A DNA stretch of 35,996 nt from IMG/VR virus record IMGVR_UViG_3300036854_000045, positions 1 to 35,996 of that record. One strand, written 5' to 3'. The position numbers were made by a program, and so were the translations under genes. The notes under the pieces were generated by a model. That model was not told the DNA's origin and did no database searches. It was given only the letters and a program-made list of their open reading frames with translations. Within the stretch, counting starts at the first letter, position 1. Every line of letters begins with the position of its first letter. The DNA comes from a virus. Below are positions 7,622 to 14,760 of this stretch, piece after piece.

Positions 7622-7990
7622 TCACCACCTGCGTGAATGCTGCCTACGTGCGCGGAGGGTGTTGCCGAGCTTGGCGCCGGCGCTGCGGTTGCACCAGCGG
7701 TGCTCGAGCTCGCGGGGGCCCTGGCCGCCGAAGACCCGGTCGGTCCAGTGGCCGAGGTCCAGCACGCACAGGTCGCACATGCACAGGGGGCAGGCGTGGC
7801 CTTTGCGGTGGTGGGCGCGCTGCGGGCAGGTGGTGGGGTGGAGTGGGTGGTGGGGGCAGCGTTCGGGGTGGTAGCGGGGCTGGTCGCAGCGTCGGCAGGG
7901 TGTGCCATCGACGAGGATGGCGAGCTTGTGGCGACGGTGGGTCTGGTGGTCTGCGCCGAGGCCCCGCTGGGTGGTGGTGGGTGTGGTCAT
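7622..7990 (-). CDS. HNH endonuclease next to terminase
   Basis: A 122-residue nuclease of the small HNH class. Zinc-type cysteines appear as CRRC, CPLC and CDLC, followed by the LDLGH and EHRWCNRSAGAKLG segments, the latter being the N-containing helix of the HNH fold. The usual LDLDH is LDLGH here, so the first catalytic pair is altered. HNH proteins beside terS are known to cooperate with terminase in cutting packaged DNA in some phages. ATG start overlaps the stop of the preceding membrane peptide (ATGA). A start 50 codons upstream would cover two other small genes and is rejected. Confidence 0.75.
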   Translation of the reverse strand: MTTPTTTQRGLGADHQTHRRHKLAILVDGTPCRRCDQPRYHPERCPHHPLHPTTCPQRAHHRKGHACPLCMCDLCVLDLGHWTDRVFGGQGPRELEHRWCNRSAGAKLGNTLRARRQHSRRW

Positions 7991-8088
7991 TGGCCGCTCA
8001 TCCAGTGGCCGATGGGTGACAGCCACAGCAGCCCGAACGCCACGGCGACGAGGACCCACCGCACCCACCGGGGCATCAGTCTGGCCAT
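7987..8088 (-). CDS. Tiny membrane peptide
   Basis: A 33-residue peptide: a basic N-terminus (MARLMPRWVR) and a single hydrophobic helix (WVLVAVAFGLLWL) ending in IGHWMSGQ. It overlaps the HNH start by four bases (ATGA) and the upstream gene by 13 bases. AAGGA directly abuts the ATG, so initiation probably depends on coupling. Function unknown. Confidence 0.5.
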   Translation of the reverse strand: MARLMPRWVRWVLVAVAFGLLWLSPIGHWMSGQ

Positions 8089-8216
8089 TCCTTGACCCGC
8101 TTGATGAACTCGCGGAGCACCTCAAGCGGGTCGCGCTCACCGAAGTAGAGTTCGGCTTCCCAGAGGGTCAGGTCGACCTGTGCTGCGGTGCGGTCGAACT
8201 CATCAGCGGCGCTCAT
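8076..8216 (-). CDS. Hypothetical small acidic protein
   Basis: A 46-residue acidic helical protein starting MSAADEFDRTAAQVD, with a second helix DPLEVLREFIKRVKEW. It overlaps the next gene by 13 bases. An ATG eight bases upstream is out of frame. No family recognised. Confidence 0.5.
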   Translation of the reverse strand: MSAADEFDRTAAQVDLTLWEAELYFGERDPLEVLREFIKRVKEWPD

Positions 8217-8227
8217 GGGGCATGGAC

Positions 8228-8410
8228 CTACTTGCTGCCGAAGGGTGGGCAGTTGGGGTTGGTCTGCCCGTCGTTCTGGCACTGGGTCGAGCCGTTGCTG
8301 GAGTGGCCGGAGTTGCCGACGGGGGCGTCGGCGAGGGCGCTGCCGGCGAGGCCGAGGGTGAGGATGGCGGCGGCGGTGAGGGAGATGAGGGCACGGCGGG
8401 CACGGGTCAT
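8228..8410 (-). CDS. Small secreted peptide
   Basis: A 60-residue precursor: basic N-terminus MTRARRA, hydrophobic core ISLTAAAILTLGLAGSALA, signal-peptidase site ALA|DAP, leaving a mature peptide of ~28 residues rich in Asn, Ser, Gly with two cysteines (QCQNDG and NPNCPP). GGGAGG lies three bases before the ATG and a good promoter lies ~70 bases upstream, so it can be expressed apart from the early operon. It is followed directly by the next gene with little gap. The mature part resembles small exported peptides of actinobacterial hosts more than a phage structural protein; role unknown. Confidence 0.65.
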   Translation of the reverse strand: MTRARRALISLTAAAILTLGLAGSALADAPVGNSGHSSNGSTQCQNDGQTNPNCPPFGSK

Positions 8411-8480
8411 GGTTCCTCCCGGGGTATGCGAATGCCCCTGGACACGGGGCGTCGCAGGGGCATAGTTCTGAGATAGGCAG

Positions 8481-8509
8481 ATTCTAACCCGCCGATGCAA
8501 GTGTTGCAG
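8481..8509 (-). promoter_or_regulatory. Sigma70-type promoter for secreted peptide
   Basis: Reading the minus strand, CTGCAA (plus-strand 8504-8509) is followed after exactly 17 bases by TAGAAT (8481-8486), a five-of-six match to TATAAT. Transcription would start near 8474, about 64 bases before the secreted-peptide ATG. The stretch is AT-richer than its surroundings. Not verified experimentally. Confidence 0.5.
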
Positions 8510-8541
8510 GTAGGCAGCATGATGCTGCTCGGAATCGGCTC

Positions 8542-8572
8542 AATCCGGACACCGCTGGTGCGGGTCCGGATT
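8542..8572. terminator. Strong hairpin, possible terminator
   Basis: AATCCGGAC and GTCCGGATT (9 bp) enclose a second helix CCGC/GCGG with a four-base TGGT loop and one bulged A. It lies in the 247-base gene-free gap (8411-8657) between the end of the 85-residue gene and the promoter at 8481-8509. No T-tract follows on either strand, so it may be a factor-assisted terminator (common in GC-rich bacteria) or an operator. I see nothing else in the rest of this gap. Confidence 0.4.
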
Positions 8573-8657
8573 GGTTGGCCATTGACGGCCGAGCGGTCGT
8601 GGCGCATATACACGCCGTAAGTCCGCTGCGACTCCAACACCAGATCACCCCCTCGAC

Positions 8658-8915
8658 TCACCAGAGCCTGAACACCCGCCAGAACAGGATGGCCAGCCGG
8701 TCATGGCCGTGGTCGATTAGCCAACCAGCAGCACGGTCGATGCCTTTGGTCAGCCACAGGCGGGCACGCGTTCTCCGTGGCAGAAGGCGGCGGACGGACT
8801 GTTGCTGCGCTCGGAGCCACCGTCGGTTGTCGGCGAGTGTGGCCTGTATGTGCACGCGCAGTTCCTCGGACGTGAGATGCACGAGTGGTTTGCCGGTCTT
8901 GCCGTCGAACCTCAT
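8658..8915 (-). CDS. Hypothetical basic protein
   Basis: An 85-residue protein rich in Arg and Trp: an N-terminal polar half with LTSEELRVHIQATL, a basic middle RRLLPRRTRARLW and a C-terminal amphipathic or membrane-associating part (DRLAILFWRVFRLW). The ATG overlaps the preceding stop (ATGA). No family recognised. It is the last gene before the hairpin and gap. Confidence 0.5.
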   Translation of the reverse strand: MRFDGKTGKPLVHLTSEELRVHIQATLADNRRWLRAQQQSVRRLLPRRTRARLWLTKGIDRAAGWLIDHGHDRLAILFWRVFRLW

Positions 8916-9328
8916 GCCTGTGCCACCCTCCTCGACCCGGTCTCGGATGCCCGCTCAAACGCGCGTTCCAGGTCGACCTCCAGGCCCGCGCGGAACCTAG
9001 TGCCGCATGCGGTGCAGGTGGTCCCGGTGAGCAACTGCTCAAGTTCGAACCGCCAGGGCTTGGCAAGGCGGCGGAGCTCGCGGACGAGGGGGTCCTGCAA
9101 GCGGGCGTCGAGGCCGGTGCTCGAACCGCCGAGGACGTGGACCTCGCTGGCGCCGGGGCCGTAGGCGGCGCCGCGGATGGCTTCGTCGAGTTCGGCGTGG
9201 CGTGCCTCCAGGGTCCACAGCAGGCGGGCGGCGAGGTGGTAGTCCCGTTCGGTGTCGGGCTGGTAGGCGAGGGCCTCCACGACCTGGAGGGTCCGGGCGA
9301 GGTGGTCGACGGTGGGCCGTGGACTCAC
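8912..9328 (-). CDS. Hypothetical early protein with CxxC
   Basis: A 138-residue helical, charged protein. A single Cys pair (TTCTACGTRF) near residue 115 suggests a partial zinc knuckle. GTG start chosen because GGAGG lies four to six bases upstream and it overlaps the previous stop (GTGA); a longer form would start inside the previous gene. No function recognised. Confidence 0.55.
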   Translation of the reverse strand: MSPRPTVDHLARTLQVVEALAYQPDTERDYHLAARLLWTLEARHAELDEAIRGAAYGPGASEVHVLGGSSTGLDARLQDPLVRELRRLAKPWRFELEQLLTGTTCTACGTRFRAGLEVDLERAFERASETGSRRVAQA

Positions 9329-9516
9329 CCGGCCTCCTTCTCGGCGGTGAAGCAGTACGCGCACCCCTCGTGCGGACAGCGCAGCAGCTCGTCCGCCGCC
9401 TCCTTGAGCCGGTCCAGGTCGACGTCGTTGACGCGGACGTCCTTGCCCTGCATCCGCCAGGTCGAGCGGCTGCGGAGGTAGCCGGCCAGTTCCTCACGGC
9501 CGGGGCGGAGGGTCAC
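9325..9516 (-). CDS. Hypothetical small protein with Cys cluster
   Basis: A 63-residue protein with a helix DLDRLKEAADELL followed by a compact RCPHEGCAYC cluster, a plausible metal site. GTG start with GGAGG upstream, overlapping the previous stop by four bases. Function unknown. Confidence 0.55.
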   Translation of the reverse strand: MTLRPGREELAGYLRSRSTWRMQGKDVRVNDVDLDRLKEAADELLRCPHEGCAYCFTAEKEAG

Positions 9517-9653
9517 CGGGCCTCCTCGGCGGGTGGGGCGTCAGTGAACCAGGCGTCCCACAGGTCGACGGGCGGCCGAAAGACTCGCTGACAGATTGGA
9601 CAGACGCTAGCGCCGTCGAGCTGGGCCCCGTCGTAGGGGCAGTTGCCGCTCAC
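9513..9653 (-). CDS. Mini zinc-ribbon protein
   Basis: A 46-residue protein with CPYDG and CPICQ knuckles (three cysteines at positions 5, 18 and 21), followed by an aromatic/acidic tail (WDAWFTDAPP). GTG start with GGGAGG seven bases upstream and GTGA overlap with the gene before. A metal-binding role is inferred from the knuckles; partner unknown. Confidence 0.55.
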   Translation of the reverse strand: MSGNCPYDGAQLDGASVCPICQRVFRPPVDLWDAWFTDAPPAEEAR

Positions 9654-9790
9654 CGGACCTCCCGTGGTGGATTGGCGGCGCAGGCACCGCAGTGGGTGAC
9701 CGGATGCTCCCGGGTGGGGTCGATCCACCGGCGGTGGCAGAGGGGGCAGGGTTGGGCGTTGGCGAACGCCGACGGCGGCAGGTCAGGCAT
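9650..9790 (-). CDS. Mini zinc-ribbon protein with two CxxC pairs
   Basis: A 46-residue protein with a complete four-Cys set: CPLC at residues 15-18 and CGAC at 34-37, separated by a 15-residue stretch with several His. It overlaps the downstream GTG start (GTGA) and the preceding gene by eight bases. This is a typical zinc ribbon; its target is unknown. Confidence 0.55.
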   Translation of the reverse strand: MPDLPPSAFANAQPCPLCHRRWIDPTREHPVTHCGACAANPPREVR

Positions 9791-10034
9791 GGGGCGATCC
9801 TTCCAGACGGCCGACAAGTCGCTGCAGCCGAGCTAGTCGGCGGGCGAACAGCATGGGATTGACCGCGTCCGCCACCTGATCGGCAATGAGCCGGAACGTG
9901 CCATTGCCACTCTCGCACTCGGCGGGGGAAACATCTCGGCTCGCGCAGCCTGGGTGGGCCTGGGCGTGGACCGTTTCGGCCAGCAACGAGACGGCGCCGG
10001 CAAGGGCGGCGAGCGGATGGTCAGGGTCGGGCAT
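9783..10034 (-). CDS. Hypothetical early protein
   Basis: An 83-residue, largely helical protein (AALAGAVSLLAETVHAQ and FARRLARLQRLVGRLE) with two isolated cysteines. ATG start with GGAG nine bases upstream. No family recognised. Confidence 0.5.
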   Translation of the reverse strand: MPDPDHPLAALAGAVSLLAETVHAQAHPGCASRDVSPAECESGNGTFRLIADQVADAVNPMLFARRLARLQRLVGRLEGSPHA

Positions 10035-10061
10035 GGGTGGTCTCCTCGGGCTGGGGATGGC

Positions 10062-10163
10062 TCACGTCCCACCGACTCCACCGACGAGGCGACGCCAAGT
10101 CCGCCGGGTCGGACCGGCCAGGGACAGCAGCCACGCGAGCAGGCGACGCACGGGCAGGGGCAT
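10062..10163 (-). CDS. Tiny basic peptide
   Basis: A 33-residue Arg-rich peptide with a hydrophobic first half (RRLLAWLLSLAG) and a basic second half (TRRTWRRLV). GAGGAG lies four to nine bases before the ATG. It fills the gap between two early genes; may be membrane-associated. Weak evidence beyond RBS and context. Confidence 0.4.
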   Translation of the reverse strand: MPLPVRRLLAWLLSLAGPTRRTWRRLVGGVGGT

Positions 10164-10181
10164 GGGGTCTCCTCGGGTCAG

Positions 10182-10468
10182 TCACACACGCATCGGCGGC
10201 AGGACAGTCTTCGGCGTCTTCCGGCCATGCTCGTCGTTCCACGCCTGCATGACCTTCGCCCAGCGCCGCGCACTGGCGACGTACTCCGGGTGGAAGCCGT
10301 TCTCCTCGGCGAAGTCGGCCCACGCCGCGACCGTCGTTGCCGCGCCCACGCCGCGACCGTCGTTGCCGCGATGGGGCAGCGTGCGCGGAGCAGGAACACC
10401 GGTTCGTCGTCGCGGAACCTTCCGTCGGGGTCTTGGATGTTCTGGTAGTCCAGTCGGTTGTGGAGCAT
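10182..10468 (-). pseudogene. Early gene frameshifted by a 26-bp tandem duplication
   Basis: The gene starts well (MLHNRLDYQNIQDPDGRF, GAGGAG before the ATG), but after about 40 codons the frame becomes Arg/Ser-rich nonsense and ends at 10178. The cause is a perfect tandem duplication of 26 bases. With one copy removed, the reading continues as AATTVAAWADFAEENGFHPE and on to VLPPMRV, giving a sensible 86-residue acidic/helical protein that stops at 10182. I cannot tell whether this is a real mutation, a reversible switch or an assembly error. The restored C-terminal half (FAEENGFHPEYV...) looks like a small actinophage protein of unknown function. Confidence 0.75.
10318..10369. repeat. Perfect 26-bp tandem duplication
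   Basis: Two identical adjacent 26-base copies, 10318-10343 and 10344-10369, each beginning GCCCACGCCGCG. Because 26 is not a multiple of three the second copy shifts the frame of the gene it lies in; removing either copy restores it. Confidence 0.9.
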
Positions 10469-10490
10469 GGGTCTCCTCGGGGTCGGCAGG

Positions 10491-10934
10491 TCAGGCGTAG
10501 ATCGGCTCATCGTCGTCGTCGGGAACTGGGCAGCGTCGGGCGAGTTGTGCCGCCAGTGCGTCGAGCATCTGCCGCGCCTCGGCCTTCTGCTCCCGGGTGG
10601 TTTCCGGCCGCAGGGTCTCCCGCAGGATCTCCATCGCCTGCCGGGTCTCCGGCGGCATCGGCGTGCCGCGGATCCGGCCGGTCGCCTCAAGTTCCAGGTG
10701 GCGGACCTGTTCGGCGATCTCCTGGCGCTGGACCTTGCAGGCGGCGAGGATCTCGGCGAGGAGTGGCCGCCAGCGCTGCTCGGTGCGGAGCCGACGGATG
10801 GCGAGCCAGATGTCGCCCGGGTCGAGGTGGGCGAGCTCGTCGTACCACTCGGCGGCGGTTTCAGGGCTGATCTGCTGGTCGGGCCATGATGCGTTGAGCT
10901 TGCCGACGATCTTGCGCCACTCGGGTTTGTCCAT
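10491..10934 (-). CDS. Helicase-loader-like replication protein (probable)
   Basis: A 147-residue protein. The N-terminal 60 residues follow the pattern of the G39P-type/phage helicase-loader N-terminal domain: ISPETAAEWYDELAHLD, then DIWLAIRRL and a WRPLLAEIL stretch, where the family has a conserved Trp-x-x-x-Leu, an acidic segment and a Pro before an Ile/Leu. The rest is a long charged helix. It directly follows the replication initiator, as helicase loaders often do. The start is the ATG with GAGGAGG about ten bases upstream, which overlaps the initiator gene by 74 bases. Confidence 0.6.
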   Translation of the reverse strand: MDKPEWRKIVGKLNASWPDQQISPETAAEWYDELAHLDPGDIWLAIRRLRTEQRWRPLLAEILAACKVQRQEIAEQVRHLELEATGRIRGTPMPPETRQAMEILRETLRPETTREQKAEARQMLDALAAQLARRCPVPDDDDEPIYA

Positions 10935-11895
10935 CTGCGTCCACCTCCTCTGCCCATCGCTGGAGTGCTTGGTCGGTTGCATGCATCTGCCGCGCTGCCT
11001 TGGTGGGACTCGCGCGGTTCCCGCCGCCGCGGGCGGCCGCGTCGATGAAGCTGGGCAGGGTGGCGGGGTGCTGTTCGCCGTAGTGCCAGTTCAGCAGGCC
11101 GAGCTTGATGGCGTCGGGTGGGTGGCCGGCGTCGAACGCGCCTCGGAGGTGCTTGGCGAGCTGGCCTTTGGTGCGGGGATCGAAGCCGTTGATGCCTTGT
11201 TCGTGTCGCCAGTCGATGTAGGCGGCCAGGACGGTCTGTGCGGTCTCCGGGGGTTCTAGCGGGTCGGGTGGGTTCGGTTCGGGGGTGGGGTCGGCAACGA
11301 CGACAAGGGCGGTGGAGGCGCGTCCCGAGCGCGAAGCGCGAGAGGGTGCCGGAGGCGAAGCCTCCGGAATAGGGTTCGAGTTCGAGTTCGTTCTATCGCG
11401 CGCGCGCGAGGGGATTCCCCTTGGATCCCCCTCGGGAGGGGTATCGGAGGGGTATTGGTGGTGGGCGAGTGCACCACTGGCAACGGCCGCGTCGAGGGCC
11501 TTGCCGAACGCGGGTGCGTACTGCTCGGCGGCGTCTCTGAGCAGCGCAAATAGCGGCGAGGGCGGCATGTCGGCGAGCCGGGCGATGGCGCCGGCCATCT
11601 GCTTCTCCCCGACGGGCGCCTCGTACTTGAGGGCCTTGTAGAGCAAAACCGTTTCGCTGGTGTCGTCGTAGGCGCAGAATCCGGCCTCCGCCAACCCCGA
11701 ATACCCCTCGGATACCCTTTCGATACTCCATCCGAGGTCTTGGGCGACGTAGCCGTGGGGGAGCCAGAACAGCCCCTCGCTGGTCCGGTGGGGACTGGTG
11801 AGGAGGTAGGCGCCGAGGAGCTTCTGATGGTCGGGCCATCGGCGGACCTTGGGGTCCTGCCAGTATTTCGGCGACATCTGCCGGAACTTGGCCAT
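10861..11895 (-). CDS. Replication initiator / replisome organiser (DnaD-like)
   Basis: A 344-residue protein in three parts. Residues 1-95 look like a winged-helix DNA-binding domain of phage replication organisers (QMSPKYWQDPKVRRWPD, then YVAQDLGWSIERVSEGYSGL). Residues 140-215 are a low-complexity Pro/Ser/Asn linker; its DNA contains a (CG)n run near 11398-11409 and GAGTTC hexamer repeats near 11370. Residues 220-300 form a C-terminal helical domain (LAAYIDWRHEQ ... LPSFIDAAARG) like those that recruit helicase. ATG with GGAG five bases upstream. It probably starts phage replication together with the loader that follows. Confidence 0.65.
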   Translation of the reverse strand: MAKFRQMSPKYWQDPKVRRWPDHQKLLGAYLLTSPHRTSEGLFWLPHGYVAQDLGWSIERVSEGYSGLAEAGFCAYDDTSETVLLYKALKYEAPVGEKQMAGAIARLADMPPSPLFALLRDAAEQYAPAFGKALDAAVASGALAHHQYPSDTPPEGDPRGIPSRARDRTNSNSNPIPEASPPAPSRASRSGRASTALVVVADPTPEPNPPDPLEPPETAQTVLAAYIDWRHEQGINGFDPRTKGQLAKHLRGAFDAGHPPDAIKLGLLNWHYGEQHPATLPSFIDAAARGGGNRASPTKAARQMHATDQALQRWAEEVDADGQTRVAQDRRQAQRIMARPADQP

Positions 11896-11903
11896 GGCGG
11901 CTC

Positions 11904-12134
11904 CTACGGGACCGGTGGGGCGATGGTGGATGGGTTGCCGTTGCGTCCTGCTCTGACCTTGCGCCAGTACGACGCCGGCACGGTGGAGGCCTCAAGGGCG
12001 TCGATGGCGGCGTGGAACCACGCGCCGGGCATCCGTTCGAGCTGGTCGGCGCTGGGACTCGTGGGGTGGGCGACGACGAGGCCGTTGATGGCTTCGGCGT
12101 GGTCGCGGAAGGGCACCCCGTTGCCGGTCACCAT
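11904..12134 (-). CDS. Hypothetical early protein
   Basis: A 76-residue protein; helix AEAINGLVVAH, a Trp/Phe-rich centre and a basic C-terminus. It overlaps the methyltransferase end by seven bases, so it is coupled to it. No family recognised. Confidence 0.5.
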   Translation of the reverse strand: MVTGNGVPFRDHAEAINGLVVAHPTSPSADQLERMPGAWFHAAIDALEASTVPASYWRKVRAGRNGNPSTIAPPVP

Positions 12135-14506
12135 GCCAGCACCCCCTGCAGTTCCTGGTTGCGCCGGCCGAGGACCTTCGCGGCCCGCTGCGCCTGCAGG
12201 GTCCGGTCGGTGGCCAGCCGCGAATACGGCTCGCTCAGGTCGATGGAGATCCCAATCCGGCCGAGGGCCTTTGCGACCGCCGCGGTGGTCCCCGTCCCGC
12301 CGAAGCAATCCAGGACGATGGCGGGCCTGGTGGGTGGTGGGGTCCATCCGGCCAGGTGGTACTCCCGCCAGGGGCCGACCTTCGGGCGGTTGCTGAGCCC
12401 GCGTGTCTCGGTTGGCCCCCATGAGCTGTCGAAGTTCTGTGGGCGTTTGCCGTTCATGATTGCGTCGCCGTAGCGGCTGTCTTCGCCGCTGGGTTCGCCG
12501 GTCCCTGGGTGGTTTGTGTGGGGGGTGCATTGGCACGCATACCCCAAGATCGTCGCCGTGGCCGGCTCCAGCATCGTCCCCGACGCCGGCCGTAGGTGCC
12601 CGTTCGGCTGCGTCCGGCCCTCAATGGTTGGCGACTGGCGCCAGACCATCGGCGTGCGGTCGACGACGGGAACTCGTTCGGTGCCGCACACGGTGCAGAT
12701 GCCGTTTGGTGTGAAGCCGAGGATCAATCTGCGGGGCCATTCGGTGGGAAAACTGTTGCCCGTGATGAACACCGAGCCATTGCGACGGGCGATGAACGTG
12801 CCCGTGCCGGTCTGCGGGCACCAGACGATGCCTTGATAGTGTTCGCGCGGGATCGGCGCATGAACCCCGTTCGTGCTTCGCAGGGTAATCGGTCGACCGC
12901 CCTTAGTGAGGTGGAGATACCACTTATCTGCGCCGCATCGGAGTGTGGTCTTGTAGCCGAGGCGGACGGCGATCATCTGGAGCCAGTCGAGGTTGCGGCG
13001 GTCCTTCTGGTAGATGCCGATCCGGCCATCGGGCCGACGGTGCCCGTCAGCATCGATGAACGCATCCAGGAGCGCCCGCGCATCACCCTCGGTGAGGTTG
13101 GCAAGTTCGGCAGTCAGCAACTTTTCCGGCATGAGGCGGCGGATGAACTGACCTACGCCAAGCGGCAGTCGCCACTGAACCTCAATCCACGGCCGGCCCT
13201 TCCATGTCCGATGCCGCTCTGTCCGCCGGATCTCAAGCAGGCGTCGCCAGCGTTCCCCCTGGGCGACCGGCGTGTAGTGCAGGCGGCTGAGGAGCGCATC
13301 GATCGCTGCGACTTTCTCGGGGTTGGCGGTGAGCGACTGACTTAGATAGACGCCATAGCCGTGGTACCAGCCTTCGGCGGCAACCCAGCCGCAGAGCGCG
13401 GCGAGGTCGGGCCCGATGGTCTTGGCTTGCGTGTCAGGTGCCCATTCCGCCGAGCGGGGGATGAAGTGCTGCGGGCCGAGTTGGTCGGCGGTGATGACTT
13501 CCATCGACCCGATCTGGGCATCCTGCCACCGCCGCTTGTGGACGATAGTGCGGTGGTTGGTCGTGAGACGCATGGACAGGTCGCGCTTGTCGACCGCTAC
13601 CATCTCCCCGTCGTGGTGGTAGGCGAACAGGCCGTGGAGGCGGGTCCACTCGGCGGTGCCGGTGTCGAGGTTGTAGCCGGCGACCTCCTGGCCGAGTTCG
13701 AGTTGGTCGTGCCGGAGCCAGCCGCAGCGGGTGAGGATCTCGGTCTCGGAGTCGACGCAGGCGTAATGCTGGGTGTCGATCCAGGGCGGGAGGCGGAGGG
13801 GCTCGCTGGGGATGGACCAGACCGACCCGGGCAGCTTCCCCAACGGGTTGGGCTCCCACTTCCCGAGCCAGTCCATGTTTTCCATGCCGTCGGCCGTGCC
13901 GCGCCTGTGATTATGGCCGTTACTATCGCCTCTGGCACCACCCTTGGGACGCGGCAGGTAGTCCTCGCGGAGTTCGTCAATGGCCGAGTAATACCGGGGC
14001 TGCTTCGTCAGCATGAACCAATACTCATGCGACGATCTTGGCCGGTCGGTCACGCTCTCGGGCAAGGCCGAGGGCTTGTGCCAGATGAGGTCGCGGCGGA
14101 GGATGAGGCCGAGCTGGTCGATGCAGCCGATGGCATACCGCCACGGCAGGCCAATCAGGGACTTCTGTTGGCTATCTCCGTCGGTGTTGGTGTAGCGAGG
14201 AGCGCCGCGTTCACGCTCGGGCATAAAGCTCTGCCGCTTGTCTGCGCCTCGACGGCCAAACTTGTCGCCCAAGTTAATCCAGATGACCCCGCCCGGCTTC
14301 AATACCCGCTTTAGCTCTCTGGTGACCGCCCACAGCGACTCAAGATAGGCCGCCGGGGTGGCCTCGGAGCCGACCTCGTTTTTGTGTGCTGTCTGGTAGT
14401 CGCGGAGCGCGAAATACCCGGGTGACGTGACGACGAGGTCGACGGTTTCGTCCCGGAGTGGGATGTGGAGGGCGTCGCCGCGGATGACGATGGCCTGCCC
14501 GACCAT
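12128..14506 (-). CDS. Beta-class DNA methyltransferase interrupted by an intein
   Basis: A 792-residue precursor. The methyltransferase part is residues 1-249 plus 585-792. Motif IV comes first (TSPGY, 27-31, a variant of TSPPY) and the SAM-binding motif I last (DCFGGTGTT, 733-741), the order of beta-class amino-methyltransferases (N4-cytosine or N6-adenine). Joining residue 249 to 585 rebuilds HYA-SFPTEWPRRLI, the conserved H(F/Y)A-x-FP motif just before the SAM site. I start at the ATG that shares one base with the upstream stop (TGATG); an earlier in-frame ATG would add 79 Pro/Arg-rich residues overlapping the previous gene. No matching restriction enzyme is visible, so an orphan, protective or regulatory role is likely. 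Confidence 0.85.
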   Translation of the reverse strand: MVGQAIVIRGDALHIPLRDETVDLVVTSPGYFALRDYQTAHKNEVGSEATPAAYLESLWAVTRELKRVLKPGGVIWINLGDKFGRRGADKRQSFMPERERGAPRYTNTDGDSQQKSLIGLPWRYAIGCIDQLGLILRRDLIWHKPSALPESVTDRPRSSHEYWFMLTKQPRYYSAIDELREDYLPRPKGGARGDSNGHNHRRGTADGMENMDWLGKWEPNPLGKLPGSVWSIPSEPLRLPPWIDTQHYACVDSETEILTRCGWLRHDQLELGQEVAGYNLDTGTAEWTRLHGLFAYHHDGEMVAVDKRDLSMRLTTNHRTIVHKRRWQDAQIGSMEVITADQLGPQHFIPRSAEWAPDTQAKTIGPDLAALCGWVAAEGWYHGYGVYLSQSLTANPEKVAAIDALLSRLHYTPVAQGERWRRLLEIRRTERHRTWKGRPWIEVQWRLPLGVGQFIRRLMPEKLLTAELANLTEGDARALLDAFIDADGHRRPDGRIGIYQKDRRNLDWLQMIAVRLGYKTTLRCGADKWYLHLTKGGRPITLRSTNGVHAPIPREHYQGIVWCPQTGTGTFIARRNGSVFITGNSFPTEWPRRLILGFTPNGICTVCGTERVPVVDRTPMVWRQSPTIEGRTQPNGHLRPASGTMLEPATATILGYACQCTPHTNHPGTGEPSGEDSRYGDAIMNGKRPQNFDSSWGPTETRGLSNRPKVGPWREYHLAGWTPPPTRPAIVLDCFGGTGTTAAVAKALGRIGISIDLSEPYSRLATDRTLQAQRAAKVLGRRNQELQGVLAW
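12755..13759 (-). mobile_element. Intein with LAGLIDADG homing endonuclease
   Basis: Covers residues 250-584 of the methyltransferase, 335 residues. Block A is CVDSETEILT with Cys1; block B contains TTNHRT (TxxH). The endonuclease has two LAGLIDADG-type helices: LCGWVAAEG (371-379) and LLDAFIDADG (479-488). Block F is IVWCPQTGTGTF, block G VFITGN, and the downstream residue is Ser. The penultimate residue is Gly rather than His, and block F has Cys and block G Thr in the places used by class 3 (WCT) inteins. The Trp expected two residues after the block B His is Thr here, and Cys1 is kept, so the splicing chemistry is uncertain. Confidence 0.88.
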
Positions 14507-14760
14507 CAGAGCACGCCCTTTTTGACCTGGACGGCCTGGTCGCCGCGTCCTTCGGGTCGCTGGCCGACGTCGGGGAGGCTGGGCTGGGTCGGCTTGCCTG
14601 GTTGGCAGGGTGGGCCGAGGGTGCCGTCCGGCTGGAGGCTGCGGTGAGGGACGGGGACGCGGAGTGGGGGGATGGGGTGGCCGCGGTTGACGCGGGGTTC
14701 GCGGATGGTGCGGAAGGCGACCTGCCGGCCGCAGGTGGGGCACTCGCGCCGCTCGGTCAC
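14506..14760 (-). CDS. Hypothetical protein with CPTCG knuckle
   Basis: An 84-residue Pro/Arg-rich protein starting with a Cys pair (RECPTCGRQV) and carrying one more Cys. GTG start with an AAGGGGG box about eight bases upstream and GTGA overlap with the gene before. It is translationally coupled to the methyltransferase (TGATG). Function unknown. Confidence 0.5.
   Translation of the reverse strand: MTERRECPTCGRQVAFRTIREPRVNRGHPIPPLRVPVPHRSLQPDGTLGPPCQPGKPTQPSLPDVGQRPEGRGDQAVQVKKGVL

Noticed and set aside
8407-8661. Minus-strand frame of 84 codons across the gap before the secreted peptide
   Set aside because: No RBS; it runs through the hairpin and promoter and has no family resemblance.
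11360-11412. Simple repeats (GAGTTC hexamers and a CG run) as a regulatory site
   Set aside because: They lie in the Pro/Ser/Asn linker of the replication initiator and are explained by low-complexity coding.
12012-14314. Long plus-strand frames opposite the methyltransferase and intein
   Set aside because: They mirror the codons of the minus-strand gene, whose motifs are clear.
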